From Alcanivoracaceae bacterium (GTDB taxonomy: Bacteria > Pseudomonadota > Gammaproteobacteria > Pseudomonadales > Alcanivoracaceae): a stretch of DNA of 64,000 nt. Positions 19,958 through 28,624 of this stretch are shown piece after piece. The DNA is taken from positions 1 through 64,000 of the forward strand of contig JAGLCJ010000012.1 in assembly GCA_023146255.1 (NCBI GenBank). Reading direction: 5' to 3'. Every line of letters starts with the position of its first letter. Position 1 is the first letter of the stretch. Both the position numbers and the translations under genes were made by a program. Under the pieces are notes generated by a model. That model had not been told where the DNA came from. It saw nothing but the letters and a program-made list of their open reading frames with translations, and did not search any database.

Positions 19958-21829
19958 TTAAAATATCGTTTCCAATACTCGGCCAAACTTCTGCCTGCCA
20001 AAATTTTCCTCGAACTGATCACGGCTCCAGGCTGGGTGCCCCTTGATCATCACCAACGGCACCACGCCGTCGGTGCGGTTCACCAGCTGATCGTGCTGGA
20101 ACTCGTCGCGGTAGATGCGCTGCACACTGTTGTGGTGATCGAAGCGCTGCAGCGCCTCAGGGTCGATCAGGATCAAGTCAGCCTGATCGCCAACTTCAAT
20201 CGTGCCGCCTTTAACCCGGAATACCTTTGCCGCGTCGCGGGTCAGGCGTTTGACCATATAGGCGACATCCTTATCGCCACCCTGTGCCGCCAGTTTCAGA
20301 GCACGCAGGTTTCCGTCGTAGAACGCCATGTTGGTGAGGTGAGCGCCGCAGTCGTTGAAGCCAGGCAGTAGCAGCGGGTCCATTAACAGTTCACGCACCA
20401 TGTTCTCGTCACGATTGGCAGACACGGTGTACCAGCTTAGTTCCAGATCGAAGGCGCGGAGCATGCCGAGCATGAAATCGGCTTCGTCCTGCACATCGCT
20501 GAAGAATTCGCTGATCACCTGCTGTTCTTCTGCGGAAGTGACAGCACCGCCCCGACCGTTAGCGCTCAACACCCGCTCGAACACCTGCTGGAAATTCATT
20601 CCCTGCCAGGACGGCAACGGACACAGATCAATCACCATGTCTGCCAGCGTGCGATTGAAGGCGTAATCCTCAAGGCGCAGCAGGCGTTTCAGGCGGGCCG
20701 GGCCAAAGCCGGACTTGCCGTGCATCCACATCGCCTTGAAGCGCTTGATATAGGCCGGATCATCCAGCACCCGGCGACGGCCGGCGCGATCTTCCAGATC
20801 GATTTCGTTCAGCGCGCGCAATTCGGGAATTTCTTCCGATAGCGGAGTGACGGCGCCATCGGACCAGACCTTGAACGGCGCCGCCAGTGCCTGCAGGTGG
20901 AAATCGCCATTCAGAAAGCGGGAATTCAGTACCCTTGCCAGCAAGCGGCCGAGGCGTACGATTTTTCTGTTCGCCTGCACATCCAGCGCGGCCACCACTG
21001 TCGTCGTCAGCGGTTTGCCATGCAGGCGGCCACAACTGAGCAGGAAGGTGCGAATGGTACCGATGGTGCTGTCCTTGGGCGGCGTCGCCTGCCATACCGC
21101 GCCGCGGCGGCGCAGCACATCCGTGAGCCGTTTCAGTTCTGCATATTTGGCAAACTGGGTGGGAATGGTTTTGTCGGTGTTGGGTTGATTGGCAAGGTAA
21201 TGAAATGGCAATGCATCGGTGGACATGCCGGCGTAGCCGTTGTCCAGCGCCTGTTCCAATAGCGATTCCATTCTCAGCAACTCTTCTTCCGTGGGATCCC
21301 GGGAAATGCTGTTCTGAAATCCCATCACCTCGATACGCAGCATTGAGTGCGGCAGCAACGCCACCACATTGGGACCAAGGCTGAGCGTATTCAGATGCTG
21401 CAGGTATTCACGCGGGCTATGCCAGTCGACTTTGTCCGCAGCGGCACGCAGCACCGATTTCGGAATGTTCTCCACCCGGGCGTAACAATCCACGATCGGG
21501 TCGGCGCCATCCTTGCGCTGGGCACCGAAGGCGAGACCGAGGCTGCAATTGGCGATCACCACCGTGGTGGTGCCATGACGCACGGATTCCGGCAGGCCCG
21601 GCGCCACTTCCAGCTCCAGATCATAGTGGGTGTGAATATCGAACAGACCGGGCATGGCCCAGCGGCCGTTGCCGTCAATTACCCTGCGCGCCCTGCCGGC
21701 ATCCAGACTTACGCCACGGGCGGCGATGCGGCCAGCAGCAATGGCAATATCTTCACGCTTCGCTGACGCACCACTGCCATCAAACACGGTGGCGCCCTGA
21801 ATCAGGTAATCCCACTGCTGCTCACTCAT
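19958..21829 (-). CDS. Amidohydrolase of the D-aminoacylase (N-acyl-D-amino-acid deacylase) family
   Basis: The 623-residue metal-dependent hydrolase resembles D-aminoacylases. Visible are the N-terminal beta domain (YLIQGATVFDGSGA), the metal-binding DIHTHYDLE, HGTTTVVIANCSLG, DCGAHLTNMAFYDG, and the C-terminal closure GTIEVGDQADLILIDPEAL. AGAGG precedes the ATG at 21829; an extension to 21874 has no such signal. It is divergent from the hydrolase at 21941 and converges on the GlsB-type gene. Substrate is uncertain: an N-acyl-D-amino acid, or a related cyclic amide. Confidence 0.85.
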   Translation of the reverse strand: MSEQQWDYLIQGATVFDGSGASAKREDIAIAAGRIAARGVSLDAGRARRVIDGNGRWAMPGLFDIHTHYDLELEVAPGLPESVRHGTTTVVIANCSLGLAFGAQRKDGADPIVDCYARVENIPKSVLRAAADKVDWHSPREYLQHLNTLSLGPNVVALLPHSMLRIEVMGFQNSISRDPTEEELLRMESLLEQALDNGYAGMSTDALPFHYLANQPNTDKTIPTQFAKYAELKRLTDVLRRRGAVWQATPPKDSTIGTIRTFLLSCGRLHGKPLTTTVVAALDVQANRKIVRLGRLLARVLNSRFLNGDFHLQALAAPFKVWSDGAVTPLSEEIPELRALNEIDLEDRAGRRRVLDDPAYIKRFKAMWMHGKSGFGPARLKRLLRLEDYAFNRTLADMVIDLCPLPSWQGMNFQQVFERVLSANGRGGAVTSAEEQQVISEFFSDVQDEADFMLGMLRAFDLELSWYTVSANRDENMVRELLMDPLLLPGFNDCGAHLTNMAFYDGNLRALKLAAQGGDKDVAYMVKRLTRDAAKVFRVKGGTIEVGDQADLILIDPEALQRFDHHNSVQRIYRDEFQHDQLVNRTDGVVPLVMIKGHPAWSRDQFEENFGRQKFGRVLETIF

Positions 21830-21940
21830 GGCGGCCTCTTCTGTTATTGTTCGGTGAGTTGCGATACCGGTCATGGATATCGCAACAGGCCGACGATATC
21901 AATGACAGCTCAATACTGCGTCAGCATTCCGGAGAACAGC

Positions 21941-22843
21941 ATGCGCCCCGACCAATGGCAACGCCGTGGCAGCTTTCACAACCTGAACGGCTTTCAGTTG
22001 TTTGTTGTGGATGAGGGCGAACAGGATCAGGACACCATTTTGCTGATCCACGGCTTCCCCACCGCCAGCTGGGACTGGCATCGGATCTGGCCGACACTGC
22101 GCCAGCAGTATCGGCTGGTGACAATGGACATGCTCGGTTTCGGCTTTTCCGACAAGCCGGCAGCACATCGTTATGCCATTCACGAACAGGCCGACCTGTT
22201 CGAAGCGCTGGTACGAGAACTGGGCCTGACCCGCTTTCACGTATTGGCCCATGATTACGGCGACACCGTCGCCCAGGAGTTGCTGGCGCGACAGAATGCC
22301 GGTCAGGGTGCAGGTGAATGGTTATCGGTGTGTTTTCTCAATGGCGGCCTGTTCCCGGAAACCCACCGCGCCCTGCTGACCCAGAAGCTGCTGCTCAGCC
22401 CGCTCGGGCCGCTGCTGAACAAACTCTCCAACAAGCGCTCGTTTGATCGCGCCATGTCAAAGGTGTTCGGCCCGGCGACAAAGCCGGATGCGCAGGAGCT
22501 GGCCGATTACTGGTCGCTGGTGATGCATAACAACGGCAAGCATATCTTCCATAACCTGATCACCTACATGCGTGACCGGCGCCAGCATCGCGAACGCTGG
22601 GTGGCTGCCATTCGCGACGCGAAGATACCGGTGGCACTGATCAACGGTTCCGCAGACCCGGTATCCGGCGCGCACATGGTGGCGCGATTCCGCGAACTTG
22701 AACTGCCACTGACCTATCTGGCGGAGCTGCCGGAGATTGGCCACTACCCGCAGATGGAAGCGGCAGATCAGGTGGCAGACAGATATCTCGAGTTCATGCA
22801 TCAGGTACTGGATGCTGAAAAGCGCCTGCTTCCAGAAAGTTGA
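21941..22843 (+). CDS. Alpha/beta hydrolase resembling vertebrate MEST/PEG1
   Basis: The 300-residue product is an alpha/beta hydrolase with oxyanion segment HGFP (residues 37-40) and an aspartate nucleophile elbow HDYGD (Asp105), as in epoxide hydrolases and haloalkane dehalogenases rather than Ser esterases. The segments HDYGDTVAQELL and NGGLFPETHRALL and the later VFGP and RERWVAAI are, from memory, close to mammalian MEST. The likely catalytic His lies in IGHYPQME. GGAG lies 8 bases before the ATG at 21941. Its 3' end overlaps the convergent lipase-like gene by 50 bases. Substrate unknown. Confidence 0.85.
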   Translation: MRPDQWQRRGSFHNLNGFQLFVVDEGEQDQDTILLIHGFPTASWDWHRIWPTLRQQYRLVTMDMLGFGFSDKPAAHRYAIHEQADLFEALVRELGLTRFHVLAHDYGDTVAQELLARQNAGQGAGEWLSVCFLNGGLFPETHRALLTQKLLLSPLGPLLNKLSNKRSFDRAMSKVFGPATKPDAQELADYWSLVMHNNGKHIFHNLITYMRDRRQHRERWVAAIRDAKIPVALINGSADPVSGAHMVARFRELELPLTYLAELPEIGHYPQMEAADQVADRYLEFMHQVLDAEKRLLPES

Positions 22844-23522
22844 TCGTCTGCCGGATCACATCGTCATCCTTCATCAGGAACGGATGACTGACAGGCAGCA
22901 CGATAAAATCTTTCATCCCTTCGAGCCGGGCATTATCGATCGACACCTTGCCGTCATCATCACCGGGAATCAGCGTTGACAGAATCAGGTTGATGGAACG
23001 GTTGCCGGCAATCACACCAACCTCAAGATCCGTCGCACCAAGACGCACCGGCACGGCATCCTTATCCGTTCCCAGCTGCTGGCCTGCAGGGCCATTCAGC
23101 CACTGAAACGGCGGCATGCCGCCCAGTTTGTCTACCACTTCACTGCCACCGTTCGGCGGACCAAGCATGACCACCCGGCCGAACCGCAGCTCCGCATCAA
23201 CTGCTGACATTGCATGCAGCTGGCGCACGATAATGCCGCCGAGCGAATGGGTAACAAAGTGCGTTCGCCGGCGCTCAGGGCCGCTGCACGCATGAATGGC
23301 GGGCAGCACCTGATCTGCGGCCAACTGCTCGATCGATTGCTCGGTGGACGGGTAGCCAAGGTTGCAGACCTCATAACCTTCCTGCTCCAGAGAGTGCTTC
23401 ATTTTTTCCATAGAATCCGGAGAGCGCGCCAGACCGTGCAGCAACACCACGAGCTCTGCCTCGCCAGCCTGAGCTGTTAATGGCATAAGCAGGAAGATCA
23501 AGAGAGCCCGGAAATTTCCCAT
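22794..23522 (-). CDS. Secreted lipase-like alpha/beta hydrolase
   Basis: The 242-residue protein has a signal peptide (FRALLIFLLMPLTAQA) and a lipase-type fold: oxyanion motif VVLLHGLARS, nucleophile elbow THSLGG, and a likely catalytic His in LPVSHPFLM near the C-terminus. It resembles small PGAP1/triacylglycerol lipase-like proteins. GAGG lies 5 bases before the ATG at 23522; the longer frame to 23585 would overlap marC. It is downstream of marC on the minus strand and converges with the MEST-like gene, overlapping it by 50 bases. Confidence 0.85.
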   Translation of the reverse strand: MGNFRALLIFLLMPLTAQAGEAELVVLLHGLARSPDSMEKMKHSLEQEGYEVCNLGYPSTEQSIEQLAADQVLPAIHACSGPERRRTHFVTHSLGGIIVRQLHAMSAVDAELRFGRVVMLGPPNGGSEVVDKLGGMPPFQWLNGPAGQQLGTDKDAVPVRLGATDLEVGVIAGNRSINLILSTLIPGDDDGKVSIDNARLEGMKDFIVLPVSHPFLMKDDDVIRQTINFLEAGAFQHPVPDA

Positions 23523-23547
23523 TAGAACCTCATCCGCACGAGATTGA

Positions 23548-24180
23548 TCAGCCAGAAAAAATCTGGCTGTTGCCGATGCCGTCAAAAATAAACTGCACCG
23601 CCAGCGCCGCCAGCAGAATCCCCATCACCCGGCTAATTACATGCATGCCGGTAACGCCGAGCAATTTGTGGATCTGGCTTGCCAGCATCAGCGACACCAA
23701 TGTCAACAGCAACACCAGCATTAATGAACCGATGACCACTGCCTGCAGAGTGACATTGCCTTCCGCATCAGCCATCAGCAGAATCGCCGCGCCCATGGCG
23801 CCGGGGCCAGCAATCAGCGGCGTGGCGATGGGGAATACCGAGATGTCCTGCTTCGAGGCCGCCTCCTGCTCTTCTTCGTCGGTGGTGGAGACTCCACCGG
23901 ACTCGCGGGCAAATACCATATCGATACCGATCAACAGCAACAGAATGCCACCGGCTGTACGTAGCGCAGGAAGGGTAATACCGAGGGTATCCAGCAGCCG
24001 CTCACCGACTAGCGCAAACAGCACCAGAATCACTGCAGCAATAAAAACGCCGCGCAGCGCCATGGCGCGTTTGTGCTGCTGGCTGGCGTTGGCGGTAAGC
24101 GCGGCAAAGATCGCCGCCACATCCAGCGGGCCAATGGTGGCGAAGAATGTGGCGAAGGCAACACTGGCGGTTTCGATCAT
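23548..24180 (-). CDS. MarC family inner-membrane protein
   Basis: The 210-residue protein has six hydrophobic segments and the family signatures FFATIGPLDVAAIFAALT near the N-terminus and PLIAGPGAMGAAILLM in the middle, followed by VISRVMGILLAALAVQFIFDG. MarC proteins have no confirmed transport activity despite the name. A charged cytoplasmic loop (STTDEEEQEAASKQD) lies before the GPGAM segment. It is probably followed by the lipase-like gene in one transcript. Confidence 0.92.
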   Translation of the reverse strand: MIETASVAFATFFATIGPLDVAAIFAALTANASQQHKRAMALRGVFIAAVILVLFALVGERLLDTLGITLPALRTAGGILLLLIGIDMVFARESGGVSTTDEEEQEAASKQDISVFPIATPLIAGPGAMGAAILLMADAEGNVTLQAVVIGSLMLVLLLTLVSLMLASQIHKLLGVTGMHVISRVMGILLAALAVQFIFDGIGNSQIFSG

Positions 24181-24212
24181 CAGACGCTCCTTGCCCGACC
24201 GGAAACAACTTG

Positions 24213-24758
24213 TCAGATGCTGAACACTTGCCCGCGGTAATATTTCAGTTCTTCAATCGAATCGCGAATATCGTCCAGTGCCAGATGGGCGCCGGATTTT
24301 TTCACACCCTCCAGTACCTCCGGCTTCCAGCGCCGGGCCAGTTCCTTGATGGTGGACACATCCAGATTACGATAATGAAAGTAGGCTTCCAGTTGTGGCA
24401 TGCCGCGCCAGAGGAAGCGGCGGTCCTGGCAGATGCTGTTACCGCACATCGGTGACATGCCGCGCTCGACCCACTGCTGCAGGAAGTCGATAGTTTCGGC
24501 TTCGGCTCGGCGCTCGTCATATTCACTTTGCCGCACCCGGTCGACCAGCCCGGAACCACCATGCTGGTTAGTGTTCCACTCATCCATCTGGCTCAGCACC
24601 TCGTCACTCTGGTGTACCGCCAGTACCGGGCCTTCAGCGAGGATATTGAGCTGGGCATCAGTGACGATGGTGGCGATTTCGATAATCCGGTCGGTGTCCG
24701 GATTCAGGCCGGTCATCTCCAGATCAATCCAGATCAGGTTGTCACGCTTGTTGTTCAT
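24213..24758 (-). CDS. orn: Oligoribonuclease
   Basis: The 181-residue DEDDh 3'-5' exoribonuclease degrades di- to penta-ribonucleotides and pGpG, the breakdown product of c-di-GMP, which is relevant to the FimX module in this window. Motifs: WIDLEMTGL (Asp, Glu), the SICQDRRFL segment (Asp), and [17 protein letters not shown] (His, Asp). Its ATG overlaps the stop of the upstream SDR gene by four bases. Confidence 0.97.
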   Translation of the reverse strand: MNNKRDNLIWIDLEMTGLNPDTDRIIEIATIVTDAQLNILAEGPVLAVHQSDEVLSQMDEWNTNQHGGSGLVDRVRQSEYDERRAEAETIDFLQQWVERGMSPMCGNSICQDRRFLWRGMPQLEAYFHYRNLDVSTIKELARRWKPEVLEGVKKSGAHLALDDIRDSIEELKYYRGQVFSI

Positions 24759-25606
24759 TTCAGTCCCGTCAGTTTGGCGGAAATATCCCAGAGTCTTTCC
24801 GCAGCATCGTGGTTTCGCGCCGCCCGGCTCGGGGTTTTCTCACGGCAGTTTTCGAAATAGCTTCCATTGGCTTTACCACCAACATCGCCGCTGGCAAGCC
24901 AGATTGAAGTGCGGGCACCCTGCTTCGGTGAAATCAGAAACCACCGCAGTACCTTGCTGAAAGTTTTTTCCAGCCAGTTCCGCTCCGGCCAGATATTAGT
25001 GGACACTGCACCGGGGTGCAGGCAGTTGGCGTGAATACCATCCGCCGCCACTCGCGCGGCCAGCGCCTTGGTGAACAGGATATTGGCAAGCTTCGACTGG
25101 GCGTAGGAACGCAACACAAAATAGCCGCGCTCAAGCTGAAGATTGTCCCAGTGCATCTTGCCGGCGACATGGGCGCCGGAGGCCACCGTGATCACCCGGC
25201 CTTTCGCCGCGCGCAACGCCGGCAGCAACAGATTGGTGAGCAGAAACGGGCCGAGGTGGTTAACTGCAAAGGTCATCTCAAAACCATCGGCGCTGAGCTC
25301 ACGCTTCATGTTGGCGAGGCCGGCATTGTTGATCAGCACATCAATCGACGGATGTTTTGCCATCACTTCCGCCGCCGCCCGGCGCACCGAAGCCAGCGAG
25401 GCCAGATCAATCTGGACAAACGCCAGCGACGCCTCGGGGTGCTGCTGACGTATTTCCGCCATGGCCGCTTCGGCGGCATCCGGCCGGCGGCAGGCCAGAA
25501 TGACGGTGGCACCCATGCCGGCCAGCGTGCTGGCGGCGACCTTGCCAATACCACTGTTGGCACCGGTAATCAGAACGGTTTTGCCTTGCATCGCCATGGC
25601 GCCCAT
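24755..25606 (-). CDS. Short-chain dehydrogenase/reductase, retinol dehydrogenase-like
   Basis: The 283-residue cytosolic oxidoreductase has the classical SDR motifs: cofactor site [12 protein letters not shown], and the catalytic YAQSK after a Ser strand (VASGAHV). The overall pattern ([21 protein letters not shown]) resembles retinol dehydrogenase/WWOX-like SDRs. GGGAGAA lies 7 bases before the ATG at 25606; a longer frame extends through the divergent intergenic space without support. It precedes orn with a 4-base overlap. Substrate unknown. Confidence 0.9.
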   Translation of the reverse strand: MGAMAMQGKTVLITGANSGIGKVAASTLAGMGATVILACRRPDAAEAAMAEIRQQHPEASLAFVQIDLASLASVRRAAAEVMAKHPSIDVLINNAGLANMKRELSADGFEMTFAVNHLGPFLLTNLLLPALRAAKGRVITVASGAHVAGKMHWDNLQLERGYFVLRSYAQSKLANILFTKALAARVAADGIHANCLHPGAVSTNIWPERNWLEKTFSKVLRWFLISPKQGARTSIWLASGDVGGKANGSYFENCREKTPSRAARNHDAAERLWDISAKLTGLK

Positions 25607-25718
25607 GCGGTTCTCCCGGGTGATGACACTTGCCGCACTGTAGCGCGAAGTGCCGGCCGGCCCAAGCGTCGCTTCGCCGACATTGTGTCGGCGACGCTCT
25701 GCGGCTATGTTGCCGGCC

Positions 25719-26747
25719 ATGAGCAAACGCAATCTCAGCCGCCGCCAGCAATGGCGCATCGACAAGATCCAGGAAGAACGCCTCGCCCGGGCGACGAAGC
25801 GTGCTGCCCGTGAAGATGATGCACCATCCGATGCCTTTGGCACCGAGCAGCACGGTCTGGTCACTACCCACTATGGCCAGCAGGTGATTGTCAGCAATGA
25901 GCAGGGCGAGTCATTCCGCTGTCATTTCCGCGCCACGCTTGAACAGCTGGTGGTCGGCGACCGGGTGCTGTTCCAGCCGCCACTGAACGAAGGCACCGGG
26001 GTTGTCACGGCGATTGTCCCGCGGCAAACCGTGCTGCGCCGGCCTGACCAGTACGGCAACCTGAAGCCGGTGGCCGCCAATGTCGACTTGATGCTGGTGG
26101 TGTTCGCACCGCAGCCGACCCCGTCGTCGGTGCTGCTGGACCGTTATCTGGTGGCCGCCGAGCTGAGCGATATCCGGCCACTGCTGGTGCTGAACAAGGC
26201 CGACCTGATCAACGACAGCGATCGTGAACAGATCGCCGCACTGTGCGCGCTGTATCGACGCATCGGCTACACCGTGCTGGAAGTTTCGGCCACCGCCGGC
26301 GATGGCTTGCAGCCGCTGTTTCAGGCGCTGGCAGGACACACCTCGGTGTTTGTCGGCCAATCCGGGGTTGGCAAGTCGTCGCTGGTGAACGCGCTGCTGC
26401 CGGCCGCGGCGCTGGAAGTCAGTGAGCTATCGACACGATCCGGCCTCGGTCAGCACACCACGGTCACCGCCCGGCTGTTCCACCTGCCCGGCGGCGGCCG
26501 CCTGATCGATTCCCCTGGGGTGCGCGAATTCGGCCTCTGGCATATCAGTGAAGCGGAGCTGCTCAGCGGCTACTGTGATCTGGCGCCGCTGGCCGGGCAC
26601 TGCAAGTTCCGCAATTGCTCGCATCGCCATGAACCCGGCTGTGCCCTGCGTCTGGGCGCGGAGCAGGGCAACATCAGCGCCGAACGCCTGGAGAATTTCT
26701 ACCGCATCGCCGATACCCTCGATGAAGAAGGCCGCGAACGTTACTGA
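25719..26747 (+). CDS. rsgA: Ribosome small-subunit biogenesis GTPase RsgA
   Basis: The 342-residue circularly permuted GTPase checks 30S maturation. The order is OB-fold (about residues 40-105), GTPase domain with G4 NKAD before G1 GQSGVGKSS and G3 DSPGVREFG, then a zinc-binding domain with Cys/His ligands in CKFRNCSHRHEPGC. A basic N-terminus (KRNLSRRQQWRIDK) is typical. I start at the ATG at 25719; upstream codons are not protein-like. A REP-like element begins 9 bases after its stop. Confidence 0.96.
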   Translation: MSKRNLSRRQQWRIDKIQEERLARATKRAAREDDAPSDAFGTEQHGLVTTHYGQQVIVSNEQGESFRCHFRATLEQLVVGDRVLFQPPLNEGTGVVTAIVPRQTVLRRPDQYGNLKPVAANVDLMLVVFAPQPTPSSVLLDRYLVAAELSDIRPLLVLNKADLINDSDREQIAALCALYRRIGYTVLEVSATAGDGLQPLFQALAGHTSVFVGQSGVGKSSLVNALLPAAALEVSELSTRSGLGQHTTVTARLFHLPGGGRLIDSPGVREFGLWHISEAELLSGYCDLAPLAGHCKFRNCSHRHEPGCALRLGAEQGNISAERLENFYRIADTLDEEGRERY

Positions 26748-26756
26748 GCTGACTTG

Positions 26757-26812
26757 CTGCAGGAGCGGCCGATCGGTCGCGATTCTTTCGCCGTCGGTCG
26801 ACGGCTCCTGCA
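26757..26812 (+). repeat. REP-like composite element, copy 1
   Basis: Two hairpins lie side by side: gcggcc-gatc-ggtcgc (26765-26780) and gccgtc-ggtc-gacggc (26790-26805). Both are enclosed by an outer inverted repeat, tgcaggagc (26758-26766) and gctcctgca (26804-26812). The same composite recurs inverted at 47440-47494, and the second half recurs at 40794-40821. It sits directly after rsgA. Confidence 0.75.
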
Positions 26813-26893
26813 AGAGACCGGCCTGCTCCGCTGCAGCGCTCCGATTGAAAAATCAGGCTAGAATGCACCCTCTGAACCACAGGACCCGAGATC

Positions 26894-27712
26894 ATGAGCA
26901 GTCCCCTGCCCCTGCTGCTGGAACCGCAGACCCTGGCCGAGCGACTTGGTGAATCCGATCTGCTGATTGTCGATCTGGGCAAGTCGCAGGTGTACCAGCA
27001 GGCCCATATCCCCGGCGCCGTGCACCTCGATTTCCGCGCCTTGCAGAAAGGCACTCAGCCGGCCCCCGGGCTGCTGCCGGACAAGGGCTCGCTGGAGGCG
27101 CTGTTCAGCGATCTCGGCCTGACCCCGAATACCCATGTGGTGGCCTGCGACGACGAAGGCGGTGGCTGGGCCGGTCGTCTGCTGTGGGTGCTGGAAAGTA
27201 TCGGCCATCAACGCTACTCCTGGCTGAACGGCGGCATTCACGCCTGGCTTGCTGAAGGCCTGCCGACCGACATGCAAAGTCACGAACGCACGGCCACGGA
27301 ATACCGGATCGAACGCATTCTCGATCACACCGACATTTCGTTGCAGGAACTTATGCAGCGACTGAATGATCCGAAACTCGCCATCTGGGATGCCCGCTCG
27401 GAAGAGGAATATTCCGGCGTACGTGCTTTTGCCCAGAAAGCAGGCCATATTCCCGGCGCCGTGCATTACGAGTGGACTGAGCCGATGGATCGCAGCCGGC
27501 ATTTGCGCATTCGCGATCTCGATGCGGTACGCAATGAAATGGCGGCCCGAGGCCTGAGCGCTGACAAGGAAATTATTGTCCATTGCCAAACCCATCACCG
27601 CTCCAGCTACAGCTGGCTGGTGGGCAAATTACTGGGGCTGAACGTTCGCGCCTATGCCGGCTCCTGGTCCGAATGGGGTAACCATCCTGATACACCGGTG
27701 GAAAAATCCTGA
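26894..27712 (+). CDS. rhdA: Thiosulfate sulfurtransferase (rhodanese), RhdA type
   Basis: The 272-residue protein has two rhodanese domains, an inactive N-terminal one (about residues 10-135, with CDDEGGGWAGRL in place of an active loop) and a catalytic C-terminal one (about 150-265) with the loop CQTHHRSS. To my knowledge the CQTHHR loop is that of Azotobacter RhdA, distinct from the CGSGVTA loop of mercaptopyruvate sulfurtransferases. It lies between rsgA and psd, as in Pseudomonas. Confidence 0.88.
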   Translation: MSSPLPLLLEPQTLAERLGESDLLIVDLGKSQVYQQAHIPGAVHLDFRALQKGTQPAPGLLPDKGSLEALFSDLGLTPNTHVVACDDEGGGWAGRLLWVLESIGHQRYSWLNGGIHAWLAEGLPTDMQSHERTATEYRIERILDHTDISLQELMQRLNDPKLAIWDARSEEEYSGVRAFAQKAGHIPGAVHYEWTEPMDRSRHLRIRDLDAVRNEMAARGLSADKEIIVHCQTHHRSSYSWLVGKLLGLNVRAYAGSWSEWGNHPDTPVEKS

Positions 27713-27762
27713 ACCCGCTGCTCTGAAAAACTCACTACCCTGCATACTGAATGAGGCTTGCT

Positions 27763-28623
27763 GTGAATCCGTTTCTTGAAAAACTGTTTGGCCTGCTGCA
27801 ACTGATCCTGCCGCATCACCTGATCTCCCGTGCTGTGGGTGCGCTGGCGCGCAGCGAAACGCCGTGGATCAAGACCACCTTCATCAACGTGTTTCTGAAG
27901 CAGTTCAACATCAACATGCAGGAAGCCGAAGTTGAAGACCCGGATCAGTATCCGACCTTCAACGCCTTTTTTACCCGCGCCCTGAAAGACGGCATGCGGC
28001 CGATATGCGCTGACAAGGACGCCATTGTTTCGCCGGCGGATGGCGCCATCAGCCAGCTGGGCCGCATTCGTGGCTCTGACGTACTGCAGGCCAAGGGCCA
28101 GTATTTTTCCCTGTATGAACTGGTCGGCGGCGATCAGGAACTGGCCAGCGAATTTATCAACGGCCATTTCGCCACCGTGTATCTTTCACCGAAGGATTAC
28201 CACCGCGTACATATGCCGCTTTCCGGCACGCTACGGGAAATGATTTATGTGCCGGGCCGGTTGTTCTCGGTAAATCAGGCCACCACCCGGCAGATTCCGG
28301 ATCTGTTTGCCCGTAACGAGCGTGCCGTGTGTGTGTTCGACAGCGAGCAGGGCCCGTTCGTGGTGATTCTGGTTGGCGCCATGATTGTCGCCGGTATCGA
28401 AACGGTTTTTGCCGGTCAGGTGACGCCGCTGGCACGCACGGTAACGCGCACTCGCTACCCGGCACGCGATGCCATTCGCCTGGAAAAAGGTGATGAGCTG
28501 GGCCGCTTCCTGCTTGGCTCCACCGCTATTCTGCTGTTCCCGGAAGGCAAGGCAGAATTCCTGCAGGGCCTGACCAGTGACAGCCCGGTACAGATGGGTC
28601 AGAAGATCGGCACGTTGAAATAA
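27763..28623 (+). CDS. psd: Phosphatidylserine decarboxylase proenzyme
   Basis: The 286-residue membrane-associated enzyme makes phosphatidylethanolamine from phosphatidylserine. It self-cleaves at the LGST motif near the C-terminus (FLLGSTAILLFPEGK) to form the pyruvoyl group. The YPTFNAFFTRAL, SPADGAISQLG, KDYHRVHMPLSG and GAMIVAGIETVF segments are family markers. I favour the GTG at 27763, which has TGAGG 6 bases upstream and an N-terminus like relatives (NPFLEKLF...LPHHLISR); an in-frame ATG at 27751 without a ribosome-binding site would add four residues. Confidence 0.95.
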   Translation: MNPFLEKLFGLLQLILPHHLISRAVGALARSETPWIKTTFINVFLKQFNINMQEAEVEDPDQYPTFNAFFTRALKDGMRPICADKDAIVSPADGAISQLGRIRGSDVLQAKGQYFSLYELVGGDQELASEFINGHFATVYLSPKDYHRVHMPLSGTLREMIYVPGRLFSVNQATTRQIPDLFARNERAVCVFDSEQGPFVVILVGAMIVAGIETVFAGQVTPLARTVTRTRYPARDAIRLEKGDELGRFLLGSTAILLFPEGKAEFLQGLTSDSPVQMGQKIGTLK

Positions 28624-28624
28624 T

